In this document: positions 23,214-32,695 of the stretch, piece after piece | Layout of the letters: each line of letters begins with the position of its first letter | Position numbering within the stretch: position 1 is the stretch's first letter | Origin: an uncultured Lachnospiraceae bacterium | GTDB lineage: Bacteria > Bacillota > Clostridia > Lachnospirales > Lachnospiraceae | Length of the DNA: 64,000 nucleotides | Direction of reading: 5' to 3' | Assembly: GCA_934317005.1 (NCBI GenBank) | Contig: CAKREB010000008.1 | Span: 62,001-126,000, forward strand | Made by a program: the position numbers and the translations under genes | The notes under the pieces: generated by a model | What the model was told of the DNA's origin: nothing | Database searches by the model: none | Seen by the model: only the letters and a program-made list of their open reading frames with translations

Positions 23214-25649
23214 TCAGTGATTTAAGCCATTTTTCCCATTATTCCGGTAACCTTTTATGTAAAATGTGTTTCCATCCGTCTGTATGCATATCGCACCTCT
23301 TTCCTGTGTCTGCCAGACACTACACCCTCTGTCTGTCAGGCGTTTTAAAAGCTCCTTATGCGGATGCCCGTAGCGGTTATGTTTTCCGCATGAAATACAG
23401 GCATAGCGCGGACAGATGACATCTAAAAACGCATCACTGCTCGCATATTTCGAACCATGATGGGCAACCTTTAAAATGTCACACTTAGCAGATATTCTTT
23501 TTAACTCCTCCTGCACTGCATTCTCTCCATTTTTTTCCAGATCTCCGGTAAAAAGCATCGAAAATCTGTTACAGATAAGGCGCAGTGTCGTAGAATATGC
23601 ATTCGCTGAATCTGCTAGAAAATCTTTTTCCGGATGGATACACTCTAACGTAAAATCAGCAAAAGAAAAGCGATCTCCACGCCTGATCAGTTGTATGGCA
23701 ACCCGATATTTTTGCGCTGTCTGTATCATGTTCCGATAATTTTCATCCTGACAGGACTGCTCCGGCTGTGGCAGCAAAAGAACACCGATAGAAATTCCAT
23801 TTTGCTTTTGCTGCTGCATTAACTCAAGCTGTCCGGAAATGTGATCCTCGTCAGCATGTGTCATGATCATATAGTCGATTCTTGAAATGCCATAATACTT
23901 TAAGAAAGGTGTGATGCGATACTTGCCTACTTTTCCACTGTCTGTACTGCCTCCGTCAATTAAGATCGTCGTTCCATCTTTTGCATGAAGAACGATACCA
24001 TCCCCCTGACCGACATCCAATATCGTAATCATCATTTTCGGTTGTGCCGTTGACATATTTAGAAAAAAGACTGCAAGACAAAGAAAACATACCGTTAATA
24101 GCTTATATTTTCTTGAAAATTCTGTCTTGGCATAACGCGTCCAATAAAGGTATACCAATATCAGTGTCATAAAAAGAATAAATAAAACAATCGAAAGAAG
24201 CTGTGGACGTCCAAGAATAAGAATCGGCTTTGGAAAGGTCAAAAAGGTCTCACACATACTTTTATAATATTGTAAAATCTTTTCTACCATCTGCAAAGGT
24301 AGAGCCGCTGCCGGCAGGCAGATAAGCCCTGCCACTCCTCCAAGCAAGGCTAAGATCAGGCAGACAGACATAACCGGCAGGATCAAAAGGTTAATTAATA
24401 TACCATATGTAGGAACCTCATAGAAAAAATATGCTGCCACCGGCAAGGTTGTCAGATTAACCGACAAGCTAAATAAAAAGGCAGAGATCATTTTATTTGG
24501 AAACGCATAAAGTACAGAAGCTGTCTTTGGAAAACGGCTGTTTTTACACCATTCTTTTCTCTTTCGCAGATTCTGCCTATGGTACGCCCGCTCTTCCTTT
24601 ACTGTTCCAATCCATAAGGTTCGCAAAGCAGGATAGGTAATATGACATGCAAAGGCTGCGGTATAGGATAAAAGAAAACTCGCAGAAAATACAGCATACG
24701 GTTTTTGCAGCAATGTAAAAATAACTCCAAACGAAAGTGCCGATAGCGCATCATAGCTTCGATCCGTTTCTCTTGCTGTAATCCATAAAAGCATCATGAT
24801 AACGGCGCGTGTCGTTGCAATTCCAAACCCTGTCAGCATCCCATAGGAAAGCAAAAAGAATATAGCAAGCAGATACGGAAACGGTCTGGGAAGCTGTATC
24901 CATAGCAAAAAACGGTATAAAGACAGACATAAAATAGAAATGTGCAGACCACTGATAGACAGAATATGGCCAATCCCATTTACCTGGTACAGTGACTTGA
25001 TATCACCATCCAGCAAAGAACGTTCTCCAAGCAGCATAGAACACACTACACCCGCAGACTCTTTATCCATACACTGATAGTACACCTTTTTCATATGCTC
25101 CCGAAGCTGTAACAATGTTTCCTGATACCGGTCCGTTTTTTCCTTTTGGATGATAATCTGTGAAGAGATCATTTTATAATATATATTCTGCTCCCGATAA
25201 TATTGCCGTTCATTATACTGACCTGGATTTGCCGGCGTCAAAAACGGCATAATCTTTCCTTTGACTGCTATTATATTTCCTATATGCAGCTTGGGCTTTT
25301 GCAATGTTTTTTGGGAATCATAACGTTCAAAATTCTGTGAAGAAAAGTCCGATGTCTGTTTTTTTGATAAATTCTGAACAACCAGAAAATGAGAAAAGCA
25401 AAATGACTGCTTCTTTTTAGATAAAGATAAAACCACAGTAACATCATCTAAATAATAATAGGTGGCAGCAGTTTTTTGTTCCATCCGTGCAAGCTTCCCA
25501 GAAGCTTCTCCTACTGCCTGTCCTGTATCATCTATACAGGAATCTAAAATATAATCTTTTTGATCGATCGAATCTCCATAAAAAAAGCGAAACGTGAAAA
25601 ATCCGATCAATAGGATTACAGCAACCCATACCAGTGGGCGCTTAAACAT
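23214..25649 (-). CDS. comEC: ComEC/Rec2 DNA-uptake channel protein
   Basis: 811 residues: an N-terminal membrane anchor with an OB-like region (about 1-190), a multi-span competence domain (about 200-510, containing the IGHILSISGLHISIL motif) and a C-terminal metallo-beta-lactamase-like domain (about 540-800; ILDVGQGDGI, THADEDHISG, HHGSKYASS). ComEC carries transforming single-stranded DNA across the membrane. It is the last gene of a run that begins with comEA, with a GerMN lipoprotein ending 12 bases before it. All domains are intact. Whether the organism is naturally competent cannot be judged here. Confidence 0.95.
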   Translation of the reverse strand: MFKRPLVWVAVILLIGFFTFRFFYGDSIDQKDYILDSCIDDTGQAVGEASGKLARMEQKTAATYYYLDDVTVVLSLSKKKQSFCFSHFLVVQNLSKKQTSDFSSQNFERYDSQKTLQKPKLHIGNIIAVKGKIMPFLTPANPGQYNERQYYREQNIYYKMISSQIIIQKEKTDRYQETLLQLREHMKKVYYQCMDKESAGVVCSMLLGERSLLDGDIKSLYQVNGIGHILSISGLHISILCLSLYRFLLWIQLPRPFPYLLAIFFLLSYGMLTGFGIATTRAVIMMLLWITARETDRSYDALSALSFGVIFTLLQKPYAVFSASFLLSYTAAFACHITYPALRTLWIGTVKEERAYHRQNLRKRKEWCKNSRFPKTASVLYAFPNKMISAFLFSLSVNLTTLPVAAYFFYEVPTYGILINLLILPVMSVCLILALLGGVAGLICLPAAALPLQMVEKILQYYKSMCETFLTFPKPILILGRPQLLSIVLFILFMTLILVYLYWTRYAKTEFSRKYKLLTVCFLCLAVFFLNMSTAQPKMMITILDVGQGDGIVLHAKDGTTILIDGGSTDSGKVGKYRITPFLKYYGISRIDYMIMTHADEDHISGQLELMQQQKQNGISIGVLLLPQPEQSCQDENYRNMIQTAQKYRVAIQLIRRGDRFSFADFTLECIHPEKDFLADSANAYSTTLRLICNRFSMLFTGDLEKNGENAVQEELKRISAKCDILKVAHHGSKYASSDAFLDVICPRYACISCGKHNRYGHPHKELLKRLTDRGCSVWQTQERGAICIQTDGNTFYIKGYRNNGKNGLNH

Positions 25650-25661
25650 AACACTCCCCCT

Positions 25662-26624
25662 TTACTTAACGACAATATCCAGATTACTTTCAAATGGCTC
25701 ACCAAAATTAATCCGTTCATCATATAAAAGAACCTGTTGTCCATCAATACTAAATTGTACCTTGTTGATATTGGAAAGCTCTACTAATGTATTCACTACA
25801 GAATAAATAGCGACCTCATCCGATACATTGTCACGCTTCTCTAAGAATTCAGAGGAAAGGTCAAGATAACAGGTATTTTCCTTAATAGAAATCTTATTGA
25901 TCTGTGTGCCATCCGGTATTGTTTTTAACATTCTTTTCTGATTTGTACCATTGATCGCATCCGGTCCTTTCATAAGCTGTTCCATCGCAAGTTGCTCTAA
26001 CGGAATAGTAGCATCATAAGTTACTTTTACCGGAATCTCCACCAGTCCCATTCCGGCACTGTCAGAAAAATACATATTCAATGTAGCCGTCTGCGTATAT
26101 GCCGTTTCACCGGTATTATCAATAAAGGTTTCTGCTGTCATAAAACCAATCGCATTCATATTTGAATCTGTCAAAGGCTGTCCTGCCACATAAAACTGAA
26201 CACTTCTTACATCCGGAATCTGACAAAGCGTTTTAACAATTGCTGCACGTCGTAAAATCTCAGAAACACCGGAATAATTTCCGTATGAAGCTGTCCAATA
26301 CAGGCACAGATCTCCTTTTTCATTTAAGGTATAGTTATCCAGTGTCACTTTATCCGGAATTGCCTTTTTTAGCGAAATATCTCTCGGCTCCTTTTCCATC
26401 CGTCTGATCAATTCCTGTATCAGCTTCTCTGTATCACTATTTTTTTTATGATACTTTTCAGTGGCAACCTTTGTTTCATTCGCATCCAGACAATAAATAT
26501 AATATCCCTTATAATCAGAGTCTTTCTTTTTGCAGCCAGTCAGAAGAAAGCACATGCAAAAAAATACACCAATCAGTGCAAAGAAATGAATCGTATAATT
26601 TTGTAAATATGCTTTTCTTTTCAT
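25662..26624 (-). CDS. GerMN-domain lipoprotein
   Basis: 320 residues with a lipoprotein signal (LLTGC, Cys31) and two GerMN-type domains (about 65-165 and 190-310). GerMN domains occur in the germination/sporulation protein GerM and in lipoproteins next to sensor kinases, such as LpqB next to MtrB in Actinobacteria. Here it directly follows the histidine kinase gene, so a role in signal sensing or restraint is plausible but unproven. I chose ATG 26624 (MKRKAYL) because it follows GGATTGGAGATTATC. Confidence 0.85.
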   Translation of the reverse strand: MKRKAYLQNYTIHFFALIGVFFCMCFLLTGCKKKDSDYKGYYIYCLDANETKVATEKYHKKNSDTEKLIQELIRRMEKEPRDISLKKAIPDKVTLDNYTLNEKGDLCLYWTASYGNYSGVSEILRRAAIVKTLCQIPDVRSVQFYVAGQPLTDSNMNAIGFMTAETFIDNTGETAYTQTATLNMYFSDSAGMGLVEIPVKVTYDATIPLEQLAMEQLMKGPDAINGTNQKRMLKTIPDGTQINKISIKENTCYLDLSSEFLEKRDNVSDEVAIYSVVNTLVELSNINKVQFSIDGQQVLLYDERINFGEPFESNLDIVVK

Positions 26625-26641
26625 GATAATCTCCAATCCTG

Positions 26642-28087
26642 TTAATTGACATCAGAGGCAACATAGTATAATGGAATACGAACCGTAAATGTGGTTCCTT
26701 CCTTTTCCTTACTGTATACCTTTATGGAACCGCGGTGCAGTAAAATGACATTTCTGGTGAGAGAAAGTCCCAGTCCTGTTCCTCCTGTTTCACGGGAACG
26801 TGCCTTGTCCACACGATAAAAACGCTCGAATATCTTTTCCTGAAACTCTTCCGGAATACCAACACCGGAATCCTGAATCTTTACATAGAAAAACTTATGA
26901 TCCGCATTGAGCGTCACACGAACCCAGCCGTCATCATAGTTATATTTGATTGCATTTTCTATCAGATTGTTCAATGCAATGGAAATCTTAACCTCGTCAA
27001 CGTCAGCTGACACCGGGCGGAAGCTTTCATAGATCACTTCAATATTTCGCTCTGCCGCAATCGGACGAAGACGCTTTAAAAGCTGTTCTAACAAATCATT
27101 GATATTAATATTTGTAATATTCATCTTTGCATTGTTTTTATCAAGCTTTACCATCGATAAAAGATCATTGATGATCTGTGTCATTCGTTCAATCTCATGC
27201 GTAATATCAACCAGAAATTCCCGATAAAGTTCTTCCGGCATTCCCTCCTGCGAAAGCAGAGAATCCGACAACACCTTCATAGAAGCAAGCGGTGTCTTTA
27301 ACTCATGTGACACATTAGAAACAAATTCCTGACGTGAAGTATCCTGCTCCTGAATATAACCGATCATTTTATTAAAGGAATCTGAAATAGACAATAACTC
27401 TGAATATGTACGCAGCTCCAAAGACACATCCATATCCCCTCGCGTAATCTCATCAATGGATTCCGTAACCTTTTGCAATGGCTTTGATAACAAAGAGGAA
27501 TACAGCAAAGAGAAGATTAAAATACAGATAGCAAATGCAAGTAGTAAAAGAAGTGCTCTGTAGTTAACAGACTCCTCCAGCAGATGAAGATTTTTTGTAG
27601 AAAAACTAATTAAGATCACACCGACAGTCTGCTCCGTAGATGGTTCTACAATAGGCAGTGTCAACTGAATGTAATCGCCAATCTCATTGACATAACGCGC
27701 CTTGGAATCGTAGAAACACTGTACAATCTCCGTGGAAATGGCAATCTTTCCCTTCTCAAGATCGTAGGTATCCTTGATAATATTTAAGTTCTGGTCAACC
27801 ACCATAACTCTTCCCTGATAAACATTGGCTACTTCCTCTGTTTCACGCTCCACATCATCTGAATCCTGTCCGGACAGATAACCGGACGATAAGATCAGGT
27901 TTGAAATAACATTTCCATAGGATTGCAATTCTTCCGTTTTTTGTGAAATAATCTGAGAATTGTATGCCTTTAATAGAATGTTGGAGATCAAAACAACCGG
28001 AATGATTCCAACACAAAACATAACAAAGAATACCTGCACACGCAAAGAGCGCAACTTATACCATAGATCCTTCCATTTCTCCCTCAC
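26642..28087 (-). CDS. Sensor histidine kinase (WalK-like layout)
   Basis: 481 residues: two membrane segments (about 18-39 and 178-197) enclosing a ~135-residue extracellular sensor region, a HAMP linker (198-250), a HisKA domain with His261 (NVSHELKTPL) and a HATPase domain (NLIENAIKYNY, DSGVGIP, GTGLGLSLT). It should phosphorylate the response regulator encoded 27 bases upstream. No PAS domain is visible between HAMP and HisKA, unlike WalK. Start is GTG with GGAGGAATCGTT before it. The extracellular signal is unknown. Confidence 0.92.
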   Translation of the reverse strand: MREKWKDLWYKLRSLRVQVFFVMFCVGIIPVVLISNILLKAYNSQIISQKTEELQSYGNVISNLILSSGYLSGQDSDDVERETEEVANVYQGRVMVVDQNLNIIKDTYDLEKGKIAISTEIVQCFYDSKARYVNEIGDYIQLTLPIVEPSTEQTVGVILISFSTKNLHLLEESVNYRALLLLLAFAICILIFSLLYSSLLSKPLQKVTESIDEITRGDMDVSLELRTYSELLSISDSFNKMIGYIQEQDTSRQEFVSNVSHELKTPLASMKVLSDSLLSQEGMPEELYREFLVDITHEIERMTQIINDLLSMVKLDKNNAKMNITNININDLLEQLLKRLRPIAAERNIEVIYESFRPVSADVDEVKISIALNNLIENAIKYNYDDGWVRVTLNADHKFFYVKIQDSGVGIPEEFQEKIFERFYRVDKARSRETGGTGLGLSLTRNVILLHRGSIKVYSKEKEGTTFTVRIPLYYVASDVN

Positions 28088-28114
28088 AACGATTCCTCCG
28101 GACTTTCCTGACGT

Positions 28115-28804
28115 TTATTTTTGGAAATAATAACCTACTCCCCATTTGGTGTGGATATACGTTGGCTCACTCGGTGTATCTTCAATCTTTTCACGCAGAC
28201 GACGAATATGTACATCCACTGTACGGACATCACCGGGATATTCATATCCCCATACCGTATTTAACAGTTCCTCACGACTGTACACTTTGTTTGGATGCAT
28301 CATCAAAAGCTCTAACAGATCAAACTCTTTTGCTGTCAGATTGACTTCTTTTTCTCCAATATATCCACGGCGGCTGTCAATATTGATATGAAGCTCTCCG
28401 GATGAAAGTTCCTTGCTTTCTACTTCCTTTGGTGCCTTTGGCTCACTTCGACGCATAATTGCTTTAATGCGTGCCTTTACCTCTAATATATTAAATGGCT
28501 TTGTGATATAATCATCTGCACCATATTCCAGTCCAAGAATTTTGTCCATATCGTCACCCTTTGCCGTCAGCATAATAATAGGCACATCGGAATACTCACG
28601 AATCTGCTGACAAACTTCAAAGCCGGTAAATTTTGGCAGCATCACATCTAATAAAATGACATCGTATTGATTCTTAGCAGCAAGATCCAGTGCCTCCTGA
28701 CCATCATAAGCACAATCAACCACCATATCATCCTGTTCTAAACTAAAACGGATTCCTTTTACGATCAATTTCTCGTCATCCACTACCAAAACTTTTCTGG
28801 ACAT
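28115..28804 (-). CDS. OmpR-family response regulator
   Basis: 229 residues: a receiver domain with Asp53 (ILLDVMLP) as phosphorylation site and Lys in TKPFNILE, then a winged-helix DNA-binding domain (about 130-228, YSREELLNTVWGYEYPGDVR). The head resembles WalR/YycF, but walR normally sits with walK-walH-walI-walJ, which are absent. I chose ATG 28804 (MSRKVLVVDD) after GGGGGAAAAGAAAAG; an in-frame ATG at 28828 overlaps the comEA stop. Its targets are unknown; the comEA leader is a natural candidate. Confidence 0.92.
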   Translation of the reverse strand: MSRKVLVVDDEKLIVKGIRFSLEQDDMVVDCAYDGQEALDLAAKNQYDVILLDVMLPKFTGFEVCQQIREYSDVPIIMLTAKGDDMDKILGLEYGADDYITKPFNILEVKARIKAIMRRSEPKAPKEVESKELSSGELHINIDSRRGYIGEKEVNLTAKEFDLLELLMMHPNKVYSREELLNTVWGYEYPGDVRTVDVHIRRLREKIEDTPSEPTYIHTKWGVGYYFQK

Positions 28805-28824
28805 CTTTTCTTTTCCCCCTAAAT

Positions 28825-29457
28825 TCATGTAATTGTGATCAAATCTTTGATTTTATGATAAACGCCTTCCTTAATGCCGGATATTTTCATCAGATCTTCC
28901 TTCTTCGCAAAAAGCCCCTCTTTCGTGCGATATGTTATGATCATCTCTGCCTTTGCCTTGCCAATTCCCGGCAATGTCATCAATTCCTCTAAAGACGCTT
29001 TATTAATATTAATCTGTTTACTTTCTGACGAAGCATTCGCAGACAACGAAGCTGTCTTTGCCATCGCTCCCTTTTTCATCTGCTTTTTAGTTAAGACACA
29101 GATCTGCTCGCCATCATTTAACACTCTTGCCAAATTGATGGAATCTTTTGCAGCTTCCTTGGTAAAACCCTGCACTGCCCGAATCGCATCATCAACACGT
29201 GCTGTGCCATGATAGCGAAACAGTCCCGGTTTTCTTACGGCACCGGACACATAGACGGCACACTCTTTGCTGTCAGATGCTTCAACGGGCTCCGAAGAAC
29301 TCTCTGTTGGCTTTTCTGTCTGTGTGCTGTCTGCAAACTCTGCTATCGTATCCTGCGATACACGGACACTCTCTTTTTGCTGCTTCCAAAAAAGGAAACC
29401 GGCAAGCAATAGAAACACCATGCAGATTCCAATTATAATACGTGTATCCTTTTTCAT
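28825..29457 (-). CDS. comEA: ComEA DNA-receptor protein
   Basis: 210 residues: one N-terminal membrane segment (about 6-22), an acidic/Ser-rich spacer, an SLBB-like beta region (about 65-125; VYVSGAVRKPGLF) and a C-terminal pair of helix-hairpin-helix motifs (about 148-208; LMTLPGIGKAKAEMI). ComEA binds extracellular double-stranded DNA and feeds it to ComEC, which is encoded four genes later in the same run. Start at 29457 follows GAATGGAGGTTATT. Its stop sits 21 bases before the response-regulator start, so expression is probably coupled to that system. Confidence 0.93.
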   Translation of the reverse strand: MKKDTRIIIGICMVFLLLAGFLFWKQQKESVRVSQDTIAEFADSTQTEKPTESSSEPVEASDSKECAVYVSGAVRKPGLFRYHGTARVDDAIRAVQGFTKEAAKDSINLARVLNDGEQICVLTKKQMKKGAMAKTASLSANASSESKQININKASLEELMTLPGIGKAKAEMIITYRTKEGLFAKKEDLMKISGIKEGVYHKIKDLITIT

Positions 29458-29518
29458 AATAACCTCCATTCTGCTTAAGTCATCTTCTGATCGATTCAAG
29501 ACAACTCAAAACGATCTT

Positions 29519-29532
29519 AGGTGATATCACCT
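29519..29532. promoter_or_regulatory. 14-bp palindrome in the comEA leader
   Basis: AGGTGATATCACCT is a perfect palindrome located between the predicted promoter (29584-29612) and the comEA start, about 60 bases upstream of the ATG. It could be an operator for a dimeric regulator; no family is assigned. Confidence 0.4.
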
Positions 29533-29583
29533 GAATTTTGGTTATGAAAATGCATACAGTCAATTCTATAAACTCCAACTAAC

Positions 29584-29612
29584 ATTCTAACGAATTTGTA
29601 ACCGATTTACAA
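29584..29612 (-). promoter_or_regulatory. Promoter of the comEA-comEC run
   Basis: TTGTAA (29612-29607) and TAGAAT (29589-29584) on the minus strand, 17-base spacer. It is the only good promoter seen before comEA. The remaining bases up to 29715 hold nothing else that I can support. Confidence 0.6.
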
Positions 29613-29715
29613 TAGCCACAATCCACAAAAATCTTAAGATATTATTAAACTTTTTTGAAAAGTTCACTACATGGGAGAATTACTCATTCTCTGTACTTTC
29701 CAAACACTGCTTTTC

Positions 29716-30159
29716 CTAAAAAAGCTCTTTCCATTTGAAAATAACAATTCCGGCAATAAACACAACGACACCGGCAAGCTTCATCCAGTCAAAGCCGACC
29801 TTTTGTATGCCAAACCACCCAAACAATTCTACCAGATATGCAGCGATCAACTGTGCTGCAATAATAAACAATACAGCTTTAGCAGGTCCTAACTGTTCCA
29901 TCCCTACAATGACCGTATACGTGATAAATGCACCCATGACACCACCAAGTAACATATAAAGCGGCTTTACATGAAGCAAACCACTAAAACTTCCCTCCCT
30001 GCCCGTGATAAACCACGCGGCAAGGCAGACAATTAGTGCAGAGAACTGCACAAAAGAAGCCGAAACCCATTCACTGGTCTGTTTTGTAACCTGCGTATTA
30101 AAAATTCCCTGCAAAGCCATCAGTGTTCCTGACACGATTGAAATCAACATTCCTAACAT
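29716..30159 (-). CDS. DMT-type transporter, YdcZ/DUF606 family
   Basis: 147 residues with five predicted membrane helices, the size of one YdcZ (DUF606) unit. Phrases such as GTLMALQGIFNTQV, LLGGVMGAFITYTV and VELFGWFGIQKVGFDWMK are typical of the family. Substrates of these half-size drug/metabolite-type transporters are mostly unknown; they often act as pairs, but no partner gene is adjacent. Start ATG 30159 follows AAGGAG, which is buried in a long predicted hairpin (30162-30203), so translation is probably regulated. An earlier in-frame ATG at 30249 lies upstream of that hairpin and is not preferred. Confidence 0.82.
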   Translation of the reverse strand: MLGMLISIVSGTLMALQGIFNTQVTKQTSEWVSASFVQFSALIVCLAAWFITGREGSFSGLLHVKPLYMLLGGVMGAFITYTVIVGMEQLGPAKAVLFIIAAQLIAAYLVELFGWFGIQKVGFDWMKLAGVVVFIAGIVIFKWKELF

Positions 30160-30161
30160 AA

Positions 30162-30256
30162 AAAAACTCCTTATACGTCTGAGATTGACGCAAAGGAGTT
30201 TTTGCAAAAGGAAGCCTATCCCCTCTGCATCTGAAAATAGCATATCCAACTGCTAT
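30162..30256 (-). promoter_or_regulatory. Structured leader masking the ribosome site of the DMT transporter
   Basis: On the minus strand AAAAACTCC (30203-30195) pairs perfectly with GGAGTTTTT (30170-30162), which contains the Shine-Dalgarno sequence; an inner CGTC-AATCTCA-GACG extends the stem. Upstream there is ATAGCA-N8-TGCTAT (30256-30237) and a possible TGCA-GAGG-N7-CTTC-N4-TGCA fold. This looks like a translational switch. It does not match any riboswitch class that I can recognise. Confidence 0.55.
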
Positions 30257-30322
30257 CTTTTTATGCAAAGTAAGAACACTTTCTAACCGTATCATATGAT
30301 ATTGGGGCGAAAGCAGCTATCC

Positions 30323-31501
30323 TTATTTCATAGAAGCAAAGACTTCGTCTAAGATATCACAGCAGCTGTCAATATGTTCCTTTTTGATCACCAAAGGCGG
30401 TGCCATACGCACAACATTAGAGCCCGCTGTCAGGACAACCAGTCCCTTATCCATTGCCTTTTTGACCACATCACCATTTAAGCAGCTTACTTCCAAGCCG
30501 ATCAAAAGTCCTTTTCCACGCACATCTGTGATCAGGGCAGGATACTTTTCAGACAGCTTCTTTAGCTTTGCAAAGAAATATTCTGAAAGCTCAGAAACCT
30601 TTTCTACGATATGTTCTTTTTCAAAGATTTCAAATACTTTGCAGACAGCTTTTGCAGCCAGAGGATTTCCACCATAGGTTGTACCATGATCACCCGGACA
30701 CATTGCTTTTGCAAACTTTTCAACTGCTGCAAATGCTCCAACCGGCATGCCACAGCCAAGTGCTTTGGCACTGGTAATGATATCCGGCTTGATACCATAA
30801 TGCTGATAAGCAAAAAGCTTTCCGGTACGTCCCATGCCGCACTGGATCTCATCTAAGATCATAGCAATATCATTCTCATCACACAGCTTGCGGACACCGG
30901 TAATAAACTCTTCCGTTGCCGGATAGATACCGCCCTCTCCCTGTACAGTTTCCATAATGATCGCACAGGTATCCTTTGTAATTAATTTTTTCACGCTCTC
31001 TAAATCATTGTAGTCTGCAAAAGAAACGCCACCGATCAAAGGCTCAAACGGATCACGGTAATGCTTTGTACCGGTAACCGAAAGTGCTCCCATCGAACGT
31101 CCGTGGAAGGAATGATTCATGGCAATGATCTCTCCCTTGCTGTTTTCATCCTTCAGATATGCATATTTTCTTGCTAACTTAATTGCACCTTCAATTGCTT
31201 CTGTTCCACTGTTTGTAAAGAAAACCCGGTCCATACCGGATCCCTCTGCAAGATATTTTGCGGCAGTGATCACAGGTTCCGTATAATAAAGATTAGATAC
31301 ATGGATCAGTTTGTCAATCTGATCCTTTAATCCCTGTTTATATTCCTCGTTACTATACCCCAATGCGGAAACAGCAATTCCTGCTCCCATATCCAGATAC
31401 TTTTTTCCATTGTTATCAATCAGATAAACATCTTCGCCTCTGTCAAAAACAACAGAACGATTATATGTATGAATTAAATGTTGTTCAAAATCATTTGTCA
31501 T
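30323..31501 (-). CDS. argD: Acetylornithine aminotransferase
   Basis: 392 residues, a class-III PLP aminotransferase. Family phrases: DMGAGIAVSALGY, NSGTEAIEGAIKLAR, the QCGMGRTGK segment, and the PLP lysine in TSAKALGCGMP. It converts N-acetylglutamate semialdehyde to N-acetylornithine in arginine synthesis. It follows argB by 59 bases on the same strand. Related ornithine aminotransferases share the fold, but linkage to argB and argG favours ArgD. Confidence 0.94.
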   Translation of the reverse strand: MTNDFEQHLIHTYNRSVVFDRGEDVYLIDNNGKKYLDMGAGIAVSALGYSNEEYKQGLKDQIDKLIHVSNLYYTEPVITAAKYLAEGSGMDRVFFTNSGTEAIEGAIKLARKYAYLKDENSKGEIIAMNHSFHGRSMGALSVTGTKHYRDPFEPLIGGVSFADYNDLESVKKLITKDTCAIIMETVQGEGGIYPATEEFITGVRKLCDENDIAMILDEIQCGMGRTGKLFAYQHYGIKPDIITSAKALGCGMPVGAFAAVEKFAKAMCPGDHGTTYGGNPLAAKAVCKVFEIFEKEHIVEKVSELSEYFFAKLKKLSEKYPALITDVRGKGLLIGLEVSCLNGDVVKKAMDKGLVVLTAGSNVVRMAPPLVIKKEHIDSCCDILDEVFASMK

Positions 31502-31560
31502 AACTTACCTCATTTCTGCTGCGCAAAAAGCAGCTATTTTAATTTGCAAAAATTGCTTTG

Positions 31561-32484
31561 CTATGCGTTCTCTTTTTCACTGGCGTACGGTTCACTGTCA
31601 TCACCGATGATAGCAGTACCAATACCCTTTTTCGTAAAGAACTCAAGTAACAGACAGTGATCTCTCCGGCCATCCAGGATATGTACACGGTTTACACCGT
31701 TATTGACTGCATGAATGCAGTTATTAACCTTTGGAAGCATACCGCCACTGATCACATTGCTTTCAATGAGTTTATTTGCTTCGATTACATTTAATACCGG
31801 AATTAAGGAAGAAGAATCATCCGGATTCATGCAGACACCCTCAACATCTGTTAAGAAAGCAAGCTTTTCGGCACGGATCGCACCGGCAATAGCACATGCC
31901 GCATCGTCTGCATTGATATTATAGGTTTCTCCCTTGTCATCCATTCCAATCGGTGCAATGATCGGAATATAATCATTTTCTAACAAAGTATCCAAAATAT
32001 CGGTATCCACATGATCTACGTCACCAACATATCCAATGTCTTTTCCGTTTGGCATTTTCTTGGTTACATGAAGCATACCGCCATCCTTACCGGAAATACC
32101 GATTGCCTTGACACCAAGATGCTCTACCATCTGGACAAGATATTTATTTACACGGTTTAATACCATTTCTGCAATTTCCATCGTATCTTTATCTGTCACA
32201 CGAAAGCCCTCTTCAAAATGGGTTTCCATTCCAACCTTATCCACCCATTTGCTAATCTCTTTTCCACCACCGTGAACGATGATCGGCTGCATACCAACCA
32301 ATTTTAAAAGGGCAACGTCTTTGATCACACTCTCTTCTAATTTTTTATCTAACATGGCACTTCCACCATATTTTACGACAACTCTTTTTGAATTGAAATC
32401 ACGTATATAAGGAAGCGCTTCTATAAGCGTTTCAGCTTTTACGGTAATCTGGTCTAAATATTTTTCCTTTTCGTCTGTACTCAT
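31561..32484 (-). CDS. argB: Acetylglutamate kinase
   Basis: 307 residues, amino-acid-kinase fold. Motifs: VVKYGGSAM near 43-51, VHGGGKEIS, and the NINADDAACAIAGA stretch in the C-terminal half. It phosphorylates N-acetylglutamate, the committed and usually arginine-controlled step. Start 32484 follows GGGAGGTCATT. It has its own promoter (32538-32566), divergent from argG. argC and argJ, often clustered with argB-argD, are not in the window. Confidence 0.96.
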   Translation of the reverse strand: MSTDEKEKYLDQITVKAETLIEALPYIRDFNSKRVVVKYGGSAMLDKKLEESVIKDVALLKLVGMQPIIVHGGGKEISKWVDKVGMETHFEEGFRVTDKDTMEIAEMVLNRVNKYLVQMVEHLGVKAIGISGKDGGMLHVTKKMPNGKDIGYVGDVDHVDTDILDTLLENDYIPIIAPIGMDDKGETYNINADDAACAIAGAIRAEKLAFLTDVEGVCMNPDDSSSLIPVLNVIEANKLIESNVISGGMLPKVNNCIHAVNNGVNRVHILDGRRDHCLLLEFFTKKGIGTAIIGDDSEPYASEKENA

Positions 32485-32537
32485 AATGACCTCCCATATT
32501 GTCTTCAATTTTTATCCATGATAACCTGACTTTTGCT

Positions 32538-32566
32538 ATTATACGTCCATACTTATAATTATGCAA
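32538..32566 (-). promoter_or_regulatory. Promoter of argB-argD
   Basis: TTGCAT (32566-32561) and TATAAT (32543-32538) on the minus strand, 17-base spacer. CTTGCATAATTATAAGTA across it is a weak partial match to an ARG box, so regulation by ArgR/AhrC is possible here too. Confidence 0.7.
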
Positions 32567-32695
32567 GAGGTTTTTGTAAAAAATATTATTTCAAAAAGCA
32601 GCATTTTTATTAAAGTTCCATGCTATCACAACATAAATCAGTTACATTTGGAAATCATCAAAGATTTTATTTCTTCATTTTTTCTCATAAAGCAT

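Noticed and set aside
26642..28804. Calling the comEA-linked two-component system WalR/WalK
   Set aside because: The regulator head is WalR-like, but the kinase lacks a visible PAS domain and the walHIJ neighbours are absent.
29671..29892. 73-codon plus-strand frame opposite the DMT transporter gene
   Set aside because: It is antisense to a good membrane-protein gene, has no ribosome site and shows no domain.
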